Source: Dyadobacter arcticus (GTDB taxonomy: Bacteria; Bacteroidota; Bacteroidia; Cytophagales; Spirosomataceae). Taken from it: a DNA stretch of 64,000 bases. The notes beneath the pieces were generated by a model. That model had not been told where the DNA came from and did not search any database. It saw only the letters and a list, made by a program, of their open reading frames with translations. Shown here piece by piece: positions 9,701-17,621 of this stretch. The translations under genes were made by a program, and so were the position numbers. Numbering within the stretch: the stretch's first letter is position 1; every line of letters starts with the position of its first letter. The stretch covers positions 1,488,001 to 1,552,000 of the forward strand of contig NZ_JAASQJ010000001.1 of the NCBI RefSeq assembly GCF_011762185.1, given 5' to 3'.

Positions 9701-9872
9701 CATCGGCGATCGTAGCAGTGTTGGTACCGGCAAGGAGCACCGTTGCTCCCGGCAGCGTCTCGCCTGTGGTAGTTTGCACGACGCCGGTTACATCCCTGCC
9801 TTGGGCAAAGGCAGTGTCTACATAAAAAAGAAAGAGAATCAGGATTTGAAACAGGGTAAAAGATTTGAGCAT
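6771..9872 (-). CDS. susC-like: SusC/RagA-family TonB-dependent outer-membrane transporter
   Basis: From the ATG at 9872 the product is about 1033 residues and starts with a clean signal peptide (MLKSFTLFQILILFLFYVDT, cleavage after AFAQ). A longer frame begins upstream at 10010 but adds an unlikely leader. Domains in order are a carboxypeptidase-D-regulatory-like beta domain (VTGVVQTTTGETLPGATV), a TonB-dependent plug (VVNIRGLSTLFG, PLYVIDGM, NDVETIQVLKDASAAAIYGS) and a 22-strand barrel ending in ISFGLNLGF with a terminal aromatic. With SusD it should import oligosaccharides across the outer membrane using TonB energy. No regulator (hybrid two-component, ECF sigma or AraC) is adjacent in the window. 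Confidence 0.96.
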   Translation of the reverse strand: MLKSFTLFQILILFLFYVDTAFAQGRDVTGVVQTTTGETLPGATVLLAGTNTATIADADGKFSISAQTGQTLRVSFIGYLAAEVPVTEQTTYTIQLAEDAQNLQEFVVIGYQSVRRSDLTGATGIINAQNTNKRIARSLPEALQGMTPGVAVRNGGAPGQEAVVNIRGLSTLFGNASPLYVIDGMLADANTTVNPNDVETIQVLKDASAAAIYGSRAANGVIIITTKKGKEGPLKVDATARFGLSSLPKRWDMMNAQEYVATNTRAYQAAGYALQPSVANYNGTINTNWADQLLQTGSIQDYNVSLSGGGKESKFLISGAYFADEGVLKARNFQRASVRINTEATRNKFTFGENMMISSTERNTPFQGGFAEGNAWYDIWTSLPIIPVQSTDLISNSNPGGWGYGSFNARSFARNQVAINDNTRTTFNFFKVLGNAYLDYKILDGLSYRFNVGLETSFDKTNDVRKDGLWYWNQSPDFSSVGQNRSQFLSYLFEHTLNFARTFGKHNFNGVVGYTQQTIKTDGLGGRRLQLGVYGGDYFTTINSASGGMTASGTRSQTLINSALGRLNYNYAEKYYLTFTFRADKDSRFSPAHRTGYFPSAAASWKISNEEFFKSDIITELKLRGSYGILGSANLSNYQFTGFLNQAPRAVFGSGQTEFPGATQARLVYEDIKWEQKATTNIGADLVVFNNKLAITIDAFRSVAKDVLLSLPLPLYIGNLQGDPLVNIGSIENKGIELDFTYRHSSGPFTWSVAPNFSLIRNKVLALGNLGVDEETGEPRNYIQSGNTRSQVGRSIGEYYLIKTDGLFQSDEEVQSHKAQAAYAKPGDVRYVNRVDQGGNDDINDRDRTFTGSPWPKLTSGLILNGTWSGLSLNVQFYGAFGQKLYNDVRRDIDGMGYSNYRRDINPWTPENTDTDFPRLGVSYSTGAAGDPASADRGIVSNVRGNTDRWLENGSYLRVRNVELSYSIPQAVTGKLSLSNARVYVSAQNLATFSKYTGLDPDVVGANFNLEPGVDLGGYPSSRIISFGLNLGF

Positions 9873-10037
9873 AGCTGATGGGTTGATGAATATGAATAAT
9901 CCTACTAGTAACAGTAACGTCCGAAGGGGGCAGAAAAAGTGCATCTTTCCGTTAAAAATTGTGCCAAAACAAAGTTTTCTATATTCTTTGTCCTTAATGC
10001 TACCAGCCAATGATGCGGATCGAAGGCTTCAAATAAA

Positions 10038-10072
10038 AAAGAGACCGTCGATCTAGTGAAGACGGTCTCTTT
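10038..10072 (-). terminator. Intrinsic terminator downstream of the small lipoprotein gene
   Basis: A 12-bp perfect stem (AAAGAGACCGTC / GACGGTCTCTTT) around an 11-base loop. On the minus strand it runs into a T-rich tract. It ends transcription from the genes at 10125-11156 before the susC promoter region. Confidence 0.8.
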
Positions 10073-10124
10073 AGGCATGGTTTCTTTTCTATTTTGGCAA
10101 CTTATCGTCGTGCTTCTTACTAGT

Positions 10125-10370
10125 CTAATCGGCATTCAGGTTTGACTGATTGGAAGGGTAACCGAGGCTGTCATCCTGATTATCATCGCCAACTCCAGTG
10201 GCCGCCCTGCTCGACGCACCGCTGCTGTCGTTAGGGGTTGTTTGTGTGGCACTTCCGGAGCCTTCACTTCCTTCCGTATCATTTCGCTCTGTCCCACATG
10301 ATAGTATTGTCAAGGAAATTAACAATGATAAAAAGGCACTTGCAATTTTATTGGTTTTCATAATCTTCAA
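10125..10370 (-). CDS. Small low-complexity lipoprotein
   Basis: An 81-residue protein with a lipoprotein signal (SLLISLTILSC, cysteine near residue 25) followed by a Ser/Gly/Thr/Asp-rich, probably unstructured tail. The start could be the first ATG (MKIMKTNK) or the second three codons on. It lies 48 bases downstream of another low-complexity secreted protein on the same strand, and a terminator follows. Both resemble stress-related envelope proteins in composition only; no domain is recognised. Confidence 0.55.
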   Translation of the reverse strand: MKIMKTNKIASAFLSLLISLTILSCGTERNDTEGSEGSGSATQTTPNDSSGASSRAATGVGDDNQDDSLGYPSNQSNLNAD

Positions 10371-10418
10371 TGTTTATTGATGAGTATAAGCTTAGAAACG
10401 ACTGATCCCGTACGCTGG

Positions 10419-11156
10419 TCAGGGACGAACGCCGGTATGCTTCGTGTCTTCATTTTTATAATTACCGGTCTTCCCTGTATTATTTTTCATATTTTTTGGC
10501 GCAGAGCCACTACCTTCTTTAAGCGTCGTGTCCGATTCGGTTAGGTTTTTCCTGCGTTGCTCAATCGCCTTTTTCGAATTCAAAAGCGATTTGGAATCTC
10601 CACTTTCAGAATACTTGCCAACGTCGTTTGCATTATCATTTGTAGCGCCTCCGGGACGGTTGCTAGACTTTTCACTATCGCTATTTGCTCCGCTTTGTCC
10701 GGAAGGGGAAGGTGTTGGGTTGGATGGGCTTGCAGGCGGAGTACTGCTTTGGCCTTGTGTACTCGGGTTAGCGGGTTGGGCGCCTGTACTTCCTGTTTGC
10801 CCGGCGGATTGAGTTTGGTTTCCTTTATTCTGATCTGTCGATTGCGAGCTGCTATTTTGACCCGTTGATTGCGTGCTGCTATTCTGACCAGTTGTCTGCG
10901 TACCTGTATTCCCCGTCTTGTCAGTGGACTGGGTTTTATTTTCGCTGTTTTGATTTGTCGAATTCGTGCTTGGGTTATGCTTCTGATCGACAGCAGGGGA
11001 GCTTTGGTTTCCTTTGTTCGCGTCAGCAGCAGTTGTACCCTTGCCCTGCTTATTCTGACTGGCAGCCGGATTGGTAGAATTGGTGGTACTTTGCGAGTAC
11101 GACATTGTTGCTGCTCCCAACATGACGGCTAAGAAAAAAATAATTGGCTTGTTCAT
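10419..11156 (-). CDS. Secreted Ser/Thr/Asn/Gln-rich low-complexity protein
   Basis: A 245-residue protein with a signal peptide (FFLAVMLGAATMSYSQ, cleavage near residue 22). The rest is almost wholly Ser, Thr, Asn, Gln, Gly and Pro, with short degenerate repeats of the type TGQNSSTQS in the middle and a Lys/Asn-rich end. No cysteines or folded domain are evident, so it is probably an extended exported protein. Repeats of this kind can change copy number by slippage. It appears to be in an operon with the small lipoprotein at 10125-10370. Confidence 0.65.
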   Translation of the reverse strand: MNKPIIFFLAVMLGAATMSYSQSTTNSTNPAASQNKQGKGTTAADANKGNQSSPAVDQKHNPSTNSTNQNSENKTQSTDKTGNTGTQTTGQNSSTQSTGQNSSSQSTDQNKGNQTQSAGQTGSTGAQPANPSTQGQSSTPPASPSNPTPSPSGQSGANSDSEKSSNRPGGATNDNANDVGKYSESGDSKSLLNSKKAIEQRRKNLTESDTTLKEGSGSAPKNMKNNTGKTGNYKNEDTKHTGVRP

Positions 11157-11355
11157 AATATTTGATTTTCAATTGATGAGTTATGTTCGGTCCTATGACC
11201 TTTCTGGGCGGGATATAAAAGCATGCCAGAAACGCTTCGGTGGAAGCTCAGAATCGTTAACAGTACATTGATGGCACTATATTTTAACGTTTCCTTGCAT
11301 CTCATATATGACAGTATGATGGATAAAAGCATCAAACCTTATAAACAGGGAATCA

Positions 11356-11817
11356 ATGAATACCGAGATATCGCCACCCAGTTCCGGCTTACAGCAAAAA
11401 GAAACTGCTTTGCAGGATTTTTTAAAAGCCTTCATGCATACTCCTGCCTCAATGCGAGAGTTGCAATCACTGATAGAACAGCAGCCTGACCTGTTACTTG
11501 GCGATCATTACTGGCGGACTATTTCGCAAAACGGCATTGATTTTAACCTACCGTCGGATAACGATGGCAGTATTGGTAACTTAATTGCATTCTCCCGTAT
11601 TTCAAATGAACGGGAAGTATTATGTGCAATCAACCTGCATACCCAAGACCATACGGCCGTTTACGTTACGTTGGATGACAGTATGCATCTTAGCGGTTCC
11701 AAAATGAACTGCTTATATGCATCAGCTGCAAGTCCCCAAGAATTAAATGTTGAAGACCGGAATGGAAAAGCGGTCCGGCTTACGGTCCCTCCCAGGGGGC
11801 TTGTCATTTATGCGTGA
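11356..11817 (+). CDS. C-terminal fragment resembling GH13 (alpha-amylase family) beta domain
   Basis: A 153-residue protein. Its second half reads like the all-beta C-terminal domain of an alpha-amylase-family enzyme: GNLIAFSRISNEREVLCAIN, then VYVTLDD, ending KAVRLTVPPRGLVIYA. The first half (ALQDFLKAFMHTP, LLLGDHYWRTISQNG) resembles the linker after the barrel. No catalytic barrel, signal peptide or active-site Asp/Glu is present, and upstream DNA shows no matching remnant in any frame. It is most simply the detached tail of a GH13 gene left after deletion, though a small stand-alone carbohydrate-binding protein is possible. Confidence 0.45.
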   Translation: MNTEISPPSSGLQQKETALQDFLKAFMHTPASMRELQSLIEQQPDLLLGDHYWRTISQNGIDFNLPSDNDGSIGNLIAFSRISNEREVLCAINLHTQDHTAVYVTLDDSMHLSGSKMNCLYASAASPQELNVEDRNGKAVRLTVPPRGLVIYA

Positions 11818-11972
11818 TGTAAATTTATTTTACCATTTGAGTGAAACATTTCGGCAATTTGAATTAAGGCCATACGAATCGATGATTTAGCAATAAAAGC
11901 TTCCCAGGGGGAGTACATTGCTTTGGCAAAAGTCCTAATATTGCAATCTCTTATTAAGACGATTGAAATATC

Positions 11973-13385
11973 ATGTCAAATAGCTTATTCGATTTTGGAA
12001 TGATCGGGCTTGGGGTAATGGGTAGGAACCTTTTGCTCAATATGGCCGATCACGGCTTCTCTGTTATCGGTTTTGATAAAGACGAAGCAAAAAATGTTGC
12101 ATTGGAAGCTGCAGCAACTCCGGGGACGACCGTCAAAGGTGTACCAGAACTTGCGCAAATGATCCATCTGCTGCAACGGCCCCGTAAGGTAATGATGCTG
12201 GTTCCGGCCGGACAGCCTGTTGACGATGTAATCGCTTCGTTACTACCACTTTTGGAAGAAGGGGATGTGGTAATCGACGGCGGAAATTCACACTATACCG
12301 ATACGCTCCGCCGGGTAAAATACCTGCATGAAAAAAACATTCACTTCATGGGTATTGGTGTTTCGGGCGGTGAACAAGGCGCTCGCTCCGGGCCAAGTAT
12401 TATGCCGGGTGGTAACCAAACGGCCTATGAGCACGTCAGGCCAATGCTGGAAGCAATTGCGGCGAAAGTCGGCGATACTCCGTGCGTTGCTTACCTTGGC
12501 AAAGAGGGAGCTGGACATTATGTGAAAATGGTGCACAATGGCATTGAATACGCGATTATGCAGCTTATCAGTGAATCATATGCAATCCTGAAACATGGCG
12601 GATTGAGCAACAAACAGCTTCATGAAGTTTTTAAAACCTGGAATGAAGGCAAGCTTCAATCATTCCTGGTGGAAATCACTGCCGAAATTTTTCTTCAAAA
12701 AGATGATAAGGGCGAAGGCGATCTGGTCGACGTGATTTCTGATAAGGCAGGTTCAAAAGGGACTGGAAAATGGACTTCGCAGGATTCAATGGAATTGCCT
12801 GTGGCTGTGCCGGTTATTGATACAGCCGTGGCCATGCGCACGCTCTCGGGTTACAAAGATGAGCGTATAAAAGCCTCAGAAATATATGGTAAGAATGCAG
12901 TGGGAGATACCGCGTCACAGGAATTGACCGATCAGGTTTACGACGCATTGTATTTTGCTACGATCCTGAGTTATGCACAAGGTTTGGCGATGCTTTTCCA
13001 GGCTTCGCAGGATTTGAAGATGGACATCCCGTTGCCGCAAGTGGTTAGTGTGTGGCGTGGCGGATGCATTATCAGGTCGTCGTTACTGGAAGTATTTACC
13101 AATGCCTACAAGCAAAACCCCGAATTGTCCAACATTTTGTTGAACCAGGAAGTCGCTGCACTCGTTAAATCAGCAGAGGATAACACGCGTTCTCTGATCG
13201 CTTTTGCGGCCAAATCAGGTGTTGCAGCTGCGGGTTTAATGTCGTCACTTGCATACTTCGACGCCTACAAATCTGAACGGATGCCTACCAACCTGATCCA
13301 GGCACAACGCGATTATTTCGGAGCGCACACTTATCAACGTATTGATACCCCCGGTACCTTTCATACAGAGTGGGGCCAACCATAA
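11973..13385 (+). CDS. gnd: 6-phosphogluconate dehydrogenase, decarboxylating
   Basis: A 470-residue enzyme that oxidises 6-phosphogluconate to ribulose 5-phosphate and CO2 with NADP. Visible hallmarks are the dinucleotide-binding start GMIGLGVMGRNLLLNM, VVIDGGNSHYTDT, the substrate-binding GVSGGEQGARSGPSIMPGG, and KEGAGHYVKMVHNGIEY with the catalytic lysine. The length is that of the long homodimeric form. It is the first gene of gnd-zwf-pgl; zwf begins 11 bases after its stop. All three enzymes of the oxidative pentose phosphate branch are thus made together, although gnd acts last. Confidence 0.97.
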   Translation: MSNSLFDFGMIGLGVMGRNLLLNMADHGFSVIGFDKDEAKNVALEAAATPGTTVKGVPELAQMIHLLQRPRKVMMLVPAGQPVDDVIASLLPLLEEGDVVIDGGNSHYTDTLRRVKYLHEKNIHFMGIGVSGGEQGARSGPSIMPGGNQTAYEHVRPMLEAIAAKVGDTPCVAYLGKEGAGHYVKMVHNGIEYAIMQLISESYAILKHGGLSNKQLHEVFKTWNEGKLQSFLVEITAEIFLQKDDKGEGDLVDVISDKAGSKGTGKWTSQDSMELPVAVPVIDTAVAMRTLSGYKDERIKASEIYGKNAVGDTASQELTDQVYDALYFATILSYAQGLAMLFQASQDLKMDIPLPQVVSVWRGGCIIRSSLLEVFTNAYKQNPELSNILLNQEVAALVKSAEDNTRSLIAFAAKSGVAAAGLMSSLAYFDAYKSERMPTNLIQAQRDYFGAHTYQRIDTPGTFHTEWGQP

Positions 13386-13396
13386 ATCAGAAATTT

Positions 13397-14905
13397 ATGC
13401 AAACCAATAAACGCCCACCAGCCTCCGTACTTTTTATTTTCGGAGGAAGCGGCGATTTGAATTACAGAAAATTAACGCCAGCTCTTTACAACCTGTTCTT
13501 AGACAGCTGGATGCCTGAACAGTTTGCAATTGCAGGCATTGGAAGAAGTGCTTACACCGATGACGCATACCATGGACATCTTCTGGAAGGGGTAACAAAA
13601 TTCTCGCGGCGCAAAGGAAAGCAGAATGGACATTGGGCAGAATTCAGCCAACACGTTTCCTACCTCCAAATGGACGGTGACGACGCAGCGGCATATCATA
13701 AGATTACAGATCTTGTCAAACAAAAGGAAGAGGAGTGGGGAATTCACCCCAATGTCATCTTTTATCTGGCCGTGGCGCCTCAGCTGGTTCCTTCCATTGC
13801 CACAAAATTGGGTGCATTGAAGATATGTTCCGAGAAAAGTACAACGCGGATTGTAGTTGAAAAACCATTTGGCCACAACCTTGAAAGTGCGCATGATCTG
13901 AATGTATTGTTATCGAGCATGTTTGCGGAAGAGCAAATATTCAGGATTGACCATTATCTAGGCAAAGAAACCGTGCAGAATATTCTTGCATTGCGTTTTG
14001 CCAATGCCTTGTTTGAACCATTATGGAACCGCAACTACATTGATCATATCCAGATCACCGCGGCAGAAAGTGTAGGTCTCGAAGGAAGAGGCGGGTATTT
14101 TGAACATGCGGGAGCATTGAGGGATATGGTTCAAAACCACATTCTGCAAATCCTTTGCATGATTGCAATGGAACCGCCTGTGTCATTTGACGCCAATGAA
14201 ATACGTAACAAAAAAGTTGACGTGCTAAATGCGATCCGCCGAATTACAAAGGAACAGGTACACGATTTCGCGGTACGGGGCCAATATTCAGGTGGTTGGA
14301 AAAAAGGGGAGAAAGTGGTTGGTTACCGACAGGAAGAAGGCGTTGATCCGCATTCGCACATTGACACGTTCGCCGCTGTCAAATTCTATATTGATAACTG
14401 GCGCTGGCAGGGAGTTCCAATCTATGTTCGTACGGGAAAGTATCTCAATCAAAAAGCAACTAATATCACGCTGCAGTTCAAGTCGGCCCCACATTATGCA
14501 TTTCCGACAGAGTCCGCAGAATCCTGGCATTCTAATCGTCTGACTATCAGCATTCAACCTGGTATGGACATCAGTATTCGCTTCCAGGCAAAACGTCCGG
14601 GGCAGACTATGGAGCTTGATCCGGTTGATATGACTTTCGATTACGACGAAGTTGCTGGCGAGCACGCACCCGAGGCGTATGAGACGCTGCTGTTAGACGT
14701 TATGGAAGGCAATGCTACGCTTTTCATGCGTAATGACCAGGTAGATGCAGCATGGAAGGTAATTACGCCGATTTTGGAAACCTGGGAAGGCCGGAGTCCC
14801 CAGGATTTTCCTAACTATGCGCCAGACTCCTGGGGACCTGATGGGGCAGATGCATTGCTAGCCCGCGACGGTCACACTTGGATCAACTTACCCCCAGCTC
14901 TTTAA
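13397..14905 (+). CDS. zwf: Glucose-6-phosphate 1-dehydrogenase
   Basis: About 502 residues from the ATG at 13397; a longer start at 13370 would overlap gnd and is less likely. It oxidises glucose 6-phosphate to 6-phosphogluconolactone and makes NADPH. The nucleotide-binding motif is FGGSGDLNYRKLTP, and the substrate-binding/active-site motif RIDHYLGKE is intact in IFRIDHYLGKETVQN, followed by EPLWNRNYIDHIQIT. It is the middle gene of the operon, with pgl starting 3 bases after its stop. Confidence 0.97.
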   Translation: MQTNKRPPASVLFIFGGSGDLNYRKLTPALYNLFLDSWMPEQFAIAGIGRSAYTDDAYHGHLLEGVTKFSRRKGKQNGHWAEFSQHVSYLQMDGDDAAAYHKITDLVKQKEEEWGIHPNVIFYLAVAPQLVPSIATKLGALKICSEKSTTRIVVEKPFGHNLESAHDLNVLLSSMFAEEQIFRIDHYLGKETVQNILALRFANALFEPLWNRNYIDHIQITAAESVGLEGRGGYFEHAGALRDMVQNHILQILCMIAMEPPVSFDANEIRNKKVDVLNAIRRITKEQVHDFAVRGQYSGGWKKGEKVVGYRQEEGVDPHSHIDTFAAVKFYIDNWRWQGVPIYVRTGKYLNQKATNITLQFKSAPHYAFPTESAESWHSNRLTISIQPGMDISIRFQAKRPGQTMELDPVDMTFDYDEVAGEHAPEAYETLLLDVMEGNATLFMRNDQVDAAWKVITPILETWEGRSPQDFPNYAPDSWGPDGADALLARDGHTWINLPPAL

Positions 14906-14908
14906 CTG

Positions 14909-15634
14909 ATGAAATTACATATTGAGAGGGATGCTCAACAAATGAGCGTAAAGTTTGCCGGCTGGATTACCGATTACATTCAGGAGGTTTTGGCAAATCA
15001 GGATCGGTTTACATTTGTTTTATCGGGCGGTAATACACCCAAAATACTGTTTGCTGAACTTGCAAAATCACCGTATAAGGAGGCAATCAAGTGGGAGAAA
15101 ATTCATTTTTTCTGGGGCGACGAACGCTATGTACCTTATGAAGATCTCAGGAACAATGCCAGGATGTGTTTCGAGGAGTTACTAAATAAAGTTCCGGTAA
15201 AAGCTGAACATATCCACATCATGCGCACTGATATTTCGCCAGAAGAATCTACGGAGGAATACGAGGCCATCTTGAGAAGCTACTTCGGAGATGCAGAAAC
15301 CACTTTTGACTTTGTTTTGAATGGCATGGGAGATGATGGACATACTTTGTCTTTGTTTCCGGGTACAGCAGTTATTCACGAAACTGAAAAGTGGGTTACT
15401 TCTTTTTTTCTAAGCATTCAGGATATGTATCGGATCACGCTCACAGCTCCCGTAGTGAACAAAGCAGCTTGTGTCGCATTTATGGCAGTAGGAGAAAATA
15501 AAGCCAAGGTCCTCAAAGAAGTTTTGGAAGGAGAATCAAATGTTGATCTTTATCCTTCTCAAATCATCAAGCCAGAAAAAGGGGAGTTGCATTGGTTTGT
15601 AGACGAAGCTGCTGCAAGTTTATTAACAAAGTAA
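14909..15634 (+). CDS. pgl: 6-phosphogluconolactonase
   Basis: A 241-residue member of the DevB/SugarP-isomerase-fold family that hydrolyses 6-phosphogluconolactone. Motifs seen are FVLSGGNTPKILFAEL, FFWGDERYVP and LNGMGDDGHTLSLFPGT, which form the phosphosugar-binding and catalytic site. It is the last gene of the gnd-zwf-pgl operon and is followed by a terminator. Confidence 0.95.
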   Translation: MKLHIERDAQQMSVKFAGWITDYIQEVLANQDRFTFVLSGGNTPKILFAELAKSPYKEAIKWEKIHFFWGDERYVPYEDLRNNARMCFEELLNKVPVKAEHIHIMRTDISPEESTEEYEAILRSYFGDAETTFDFVLNGMGDDGHTLSLFPGTAVIHETEKWVTSFFLSIQDMYRITLTAPVVNKAACVAFMAVGENKAKVLKEVLEGESNVDLYPSQIIKPEKGELHWFVDEAAASLLTK

Positions 15635-15655
15635 TTCAGCTTTACCTATTGGTTC

Positions 15656-15682
15656 AAAAGCGCACGCCGGATGCGCTTTTTT
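15656..15682 (+). terminator. Intrinsic terminator of the gnd-zwf-pgl operon
   Basis: A 9-bp stem AAAAGCGCA / TGCGCTTTT with a 7-base loop, followed by more T residues, 21 bases after the pgl stop codon. Confidence 0.8.
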
Positions 15683-15710
15683 ATTTGGACAGCCCCGGGG
15701 CAATTGAATC

Positions 15711-16385
15711 TTAAGGAAATTTCTTTAAAAGACTTCCGGGTAGGCTTATATGCGCTGAACTATCGACTTGCATTTCAAAAGATTGAAACACATCATTATC
15801 TATATTCAATGTGCTGTGGTCATAAACGTAGAAACTGGCATTGCCGAAAGAGTTTTTTTCATCTATTTTGCTCAATACATCCCCATTCAGATTTAGCTTT
15901 AAATCTTCAATCTTGTTTTCTGAAAACTGAATAGCGCCTCCATTTAGCTGAACGGACATCTTTTTAATATCCCAGTTATTGACTTTCAAAACCACCCCAT
16001 CAGATACAATACCGTCTAATGACGGCGCCATAATATAAAAGGTCGGCGTTGCCCGCAACTCAAATTCCTTCGGCATATCATTTTTCTGCCAATCTCGCAG
16101 GTAAGTAAAGTGTAAAGTATCTCCTTCCAGTTTCCATTTCAGGTATTGCGGTTCCGCGATCACCCGCAATTCATGATTTTTTCCGGGTTGTATCTGGGTA
16201 ACAGCGAAAGCTTTCCCGTCCAGTTTCAAGTAGCGAAATGCTGGCAAAGTCACCTTTGTATAACTAGCCAATGGATTTGTTTTGTCCATCTTCTCGTATT
16301 CTGCTTTGAGGATTAGATTGGAACCTACTGTGACAATAAGTATCAGGGCAAATAGCCCGATGAGGACAATGTTGCTGCGTTTCAT
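15711..16385 (-). CDS. Membrane-anchored beta-helix-type protein (DUF2807-like)
   Basis: A 224-residue protein with one N-terminal membrane helix (IVLIGLFALILIVTVGSNLI) and an exported domain. The later half has the repeating short-strand pattern of the DUF2807/adhesin-like fold (VSDGVVLKVNNWDIKKMSVQ, IEDLKLNLNGD, STLNIDNDVFQSFEMQ), in which aligned hydrophobic strands stack as a beta-helix. It is the last gene of an operon with an ABC transporter and a GntR regulator, so it may be an envelope sensor or target of that system. This role is inferred from context only. Confidence 0.6.
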   Translation of the reverse strand: MKRSNIVLIGLFALILIVTVGSNLILKAEYEKMDKTNPLASYTKVTLPAFRYLKLDGKAFAVTQIQPGKNHELRVIAEPQYLKWKLEGDTLHFTYLRDWQKNDMPKEFELRATPTFYIMAPSLDGIVSDGVVLKVNNWDIKKMSVQLNGGAIQFSENKIEDLKLNLNGDVLSKIDEKNSFGNASFYVYDHSTLNIDNDVFQSFEMQVDSSAHISLPGSLLKKFP

Positions 16386-16397
16386 TAGGAAAAAAGT

Positions 16398-16778
16398 TTA
16401 TGTGGTGACTGGAAATGTATCTGTAATAAATTTGGTATATCTGGAATTAAGCTCATCCATGGTGATATTTAATAGATAAAGTGTGCGGAAAACGTCGGGC
16501 AGTTCGGTTTCAAGAAATCGCTCTTTGCGATAGCGAAGGATTTTGTTGGCAGCATTGTCATCCGCAGAATAGCCGATTCCCCGTTTGTTGAATATGATCT
16601 CCTTGTTTTGAAGAAAATCATAAGTTCTCATCACGGTATTAGGATTTACTTCCAACATTGCCGCCAGGTCTCTTACTGAGGGAATGCGCTCACCAGACGG
16701 CCACTTGCCAAGCAAGATCCGCTCACATATATAATCGGCTATTTGCAGGTATATAGACTGTTTATCTTTAAATTCCAT
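16398..16778 (-). CDS. GntR-family transcriptional regulator, YtrA type
   Basis: A 126-residue protein with an N-terminal GntR winged helix (YLQIADYICERILLGKW, SGERIPSVRDLAAMLEVN, PNTVMRTYDFLQNKEII) and only a short helical tail. That size is typical of the YtrA subfamily, which lacks a large effector domain and usually controls adjacent ABC transporter genes. It lies between the permease (12 bases upstream) and the DUF2807-like gene. It probably autoregulates this operon. Confidence 0.9.
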   Translation of the reverse strand: MEFKDKQSIYLQIADYICERILLGKWPSGERIPSVRDLAAMLEVNPNTVMRTYDFLQNKEIIFNKRGIGYSADDNAANKILRYRKERFLETELPDVFRTLYLLNITMDELNSRYTKFITDTFPVTT

Positions 16779-16790
16779 TTCTCAATCGGG

Positions 16791-17600
16791 TTAAAGTTCC
16801 TTTTCTCTCAGCCTTAGGTAAGTGACTGACCATAATATCATTACGATCATCGCAGGGAAAAATCGGATGAACGTGTATATGCTATTTGGCAATTTTACCT
16901 GGTAAAATTCCGTCACTTTAGGTCCGGTTTCGGTGCCATCGGGCCAATACCAGATACTCCATCCTGTGATCGGGAATGTCACCAGTTTTGACGGGAATGA
17001 AGTGAAATAATAGCCCAGGCCAAGATGCAATAAGCCAATTGCCAAAAAGCTTACGATGACGACGGATGCCGTTTTCAGATAAGAAGCTTTGGTAAAATAT
17101 AGCGATCCAAAAAAAACGAATCCGTGAATGAGAAAGTAATATTGAATGGCGTATTCAAGAACAAACACGGGTAGCGTATTGAATTTTTGTCCGCTGGCCG
17201 GTATCCGAGCATTGGCGTAGGCCACCGTGCTAAAATGCAATTCCCAAAAAATAATTATAAATGGAATGACAAAAACGAGATTCAATAATAGGGAAGAAAG
17301 GAATTTTTCAGTTCGGGAGGCAGGGATCATGATTGCAGCAATACCGGTGGGTGGTGAGGAATATTGCGTAAAAGCGCTGCTGCTGTAAAGACTGCTTCCG
17401 AAAAGTACAATCATGAAAAGCCCTAGTATCTGAATCATTTCCTTCATGTTGCTGTAAGATGTTGCCAGTCCGACGGGCATCATGAGCAGGATGAGCAGGA
17501 AAAGCAAAAGGGCAGCTGTGAAGAAAAAGGTTTTTCCCCTTTCGGCCACATCGAATCGCAACATCAATGCAAACCGGTGAATGTTAAATGTCTGGTTCAT
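16791..17600 (-). CDS. ABC transporter permease-like membrane protein
   Basis: A 269-residue protein with six apparent membrane segments (for example AALLLFLLILLMMPVGLAT, IQILGLFMIVLFGSSLY, LLLNLVFVIPFIIIFWEL, VVIVSFLAIGLLHLGLGYYF). It fits the membrane partner of the ATPase encoded immediately upstream (21-base gap). The substrate is unknown. Comparable GntR-linked transporters respond to cell-envelope stress or antibiotics; nothing here decides that. Confidence 0.8.
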   Translation of the reverse strand: MNQTFNIHRFALMLRFDVAERGKTFFFTAALLLFLLILLMMPVGLATSYSNMKEMIQILGLFMIVLFGSSLYSSSAFTQYSSPPTGIAAIMIPASRTEKFLSSLLLNLVFVIPFIIIFWELHFSTVAYANARIPASGQKFNTLPVFVLEYAIQYYFLIHGFVFFGSLYFTKASYLKTASVVIVSFLAIGLLHLGLGYYFTSFPSKLVTFPITGWSIWYWPDGTETGPKVTEFYQVKLPNSIYTFIRFFPAMIVMILWSVTYLRLREKEL

Positions 17601-17621
17601 AAGATTAGTTTATTTTCATGG

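Noticed and set aside
9873..10124. Regulator gene upstream of susC
   Set aside because: No frame in this 252-base gap encodes an anti-sigma, sigma or AraC-type protein; only a terminator and promoter-like sequence are present.
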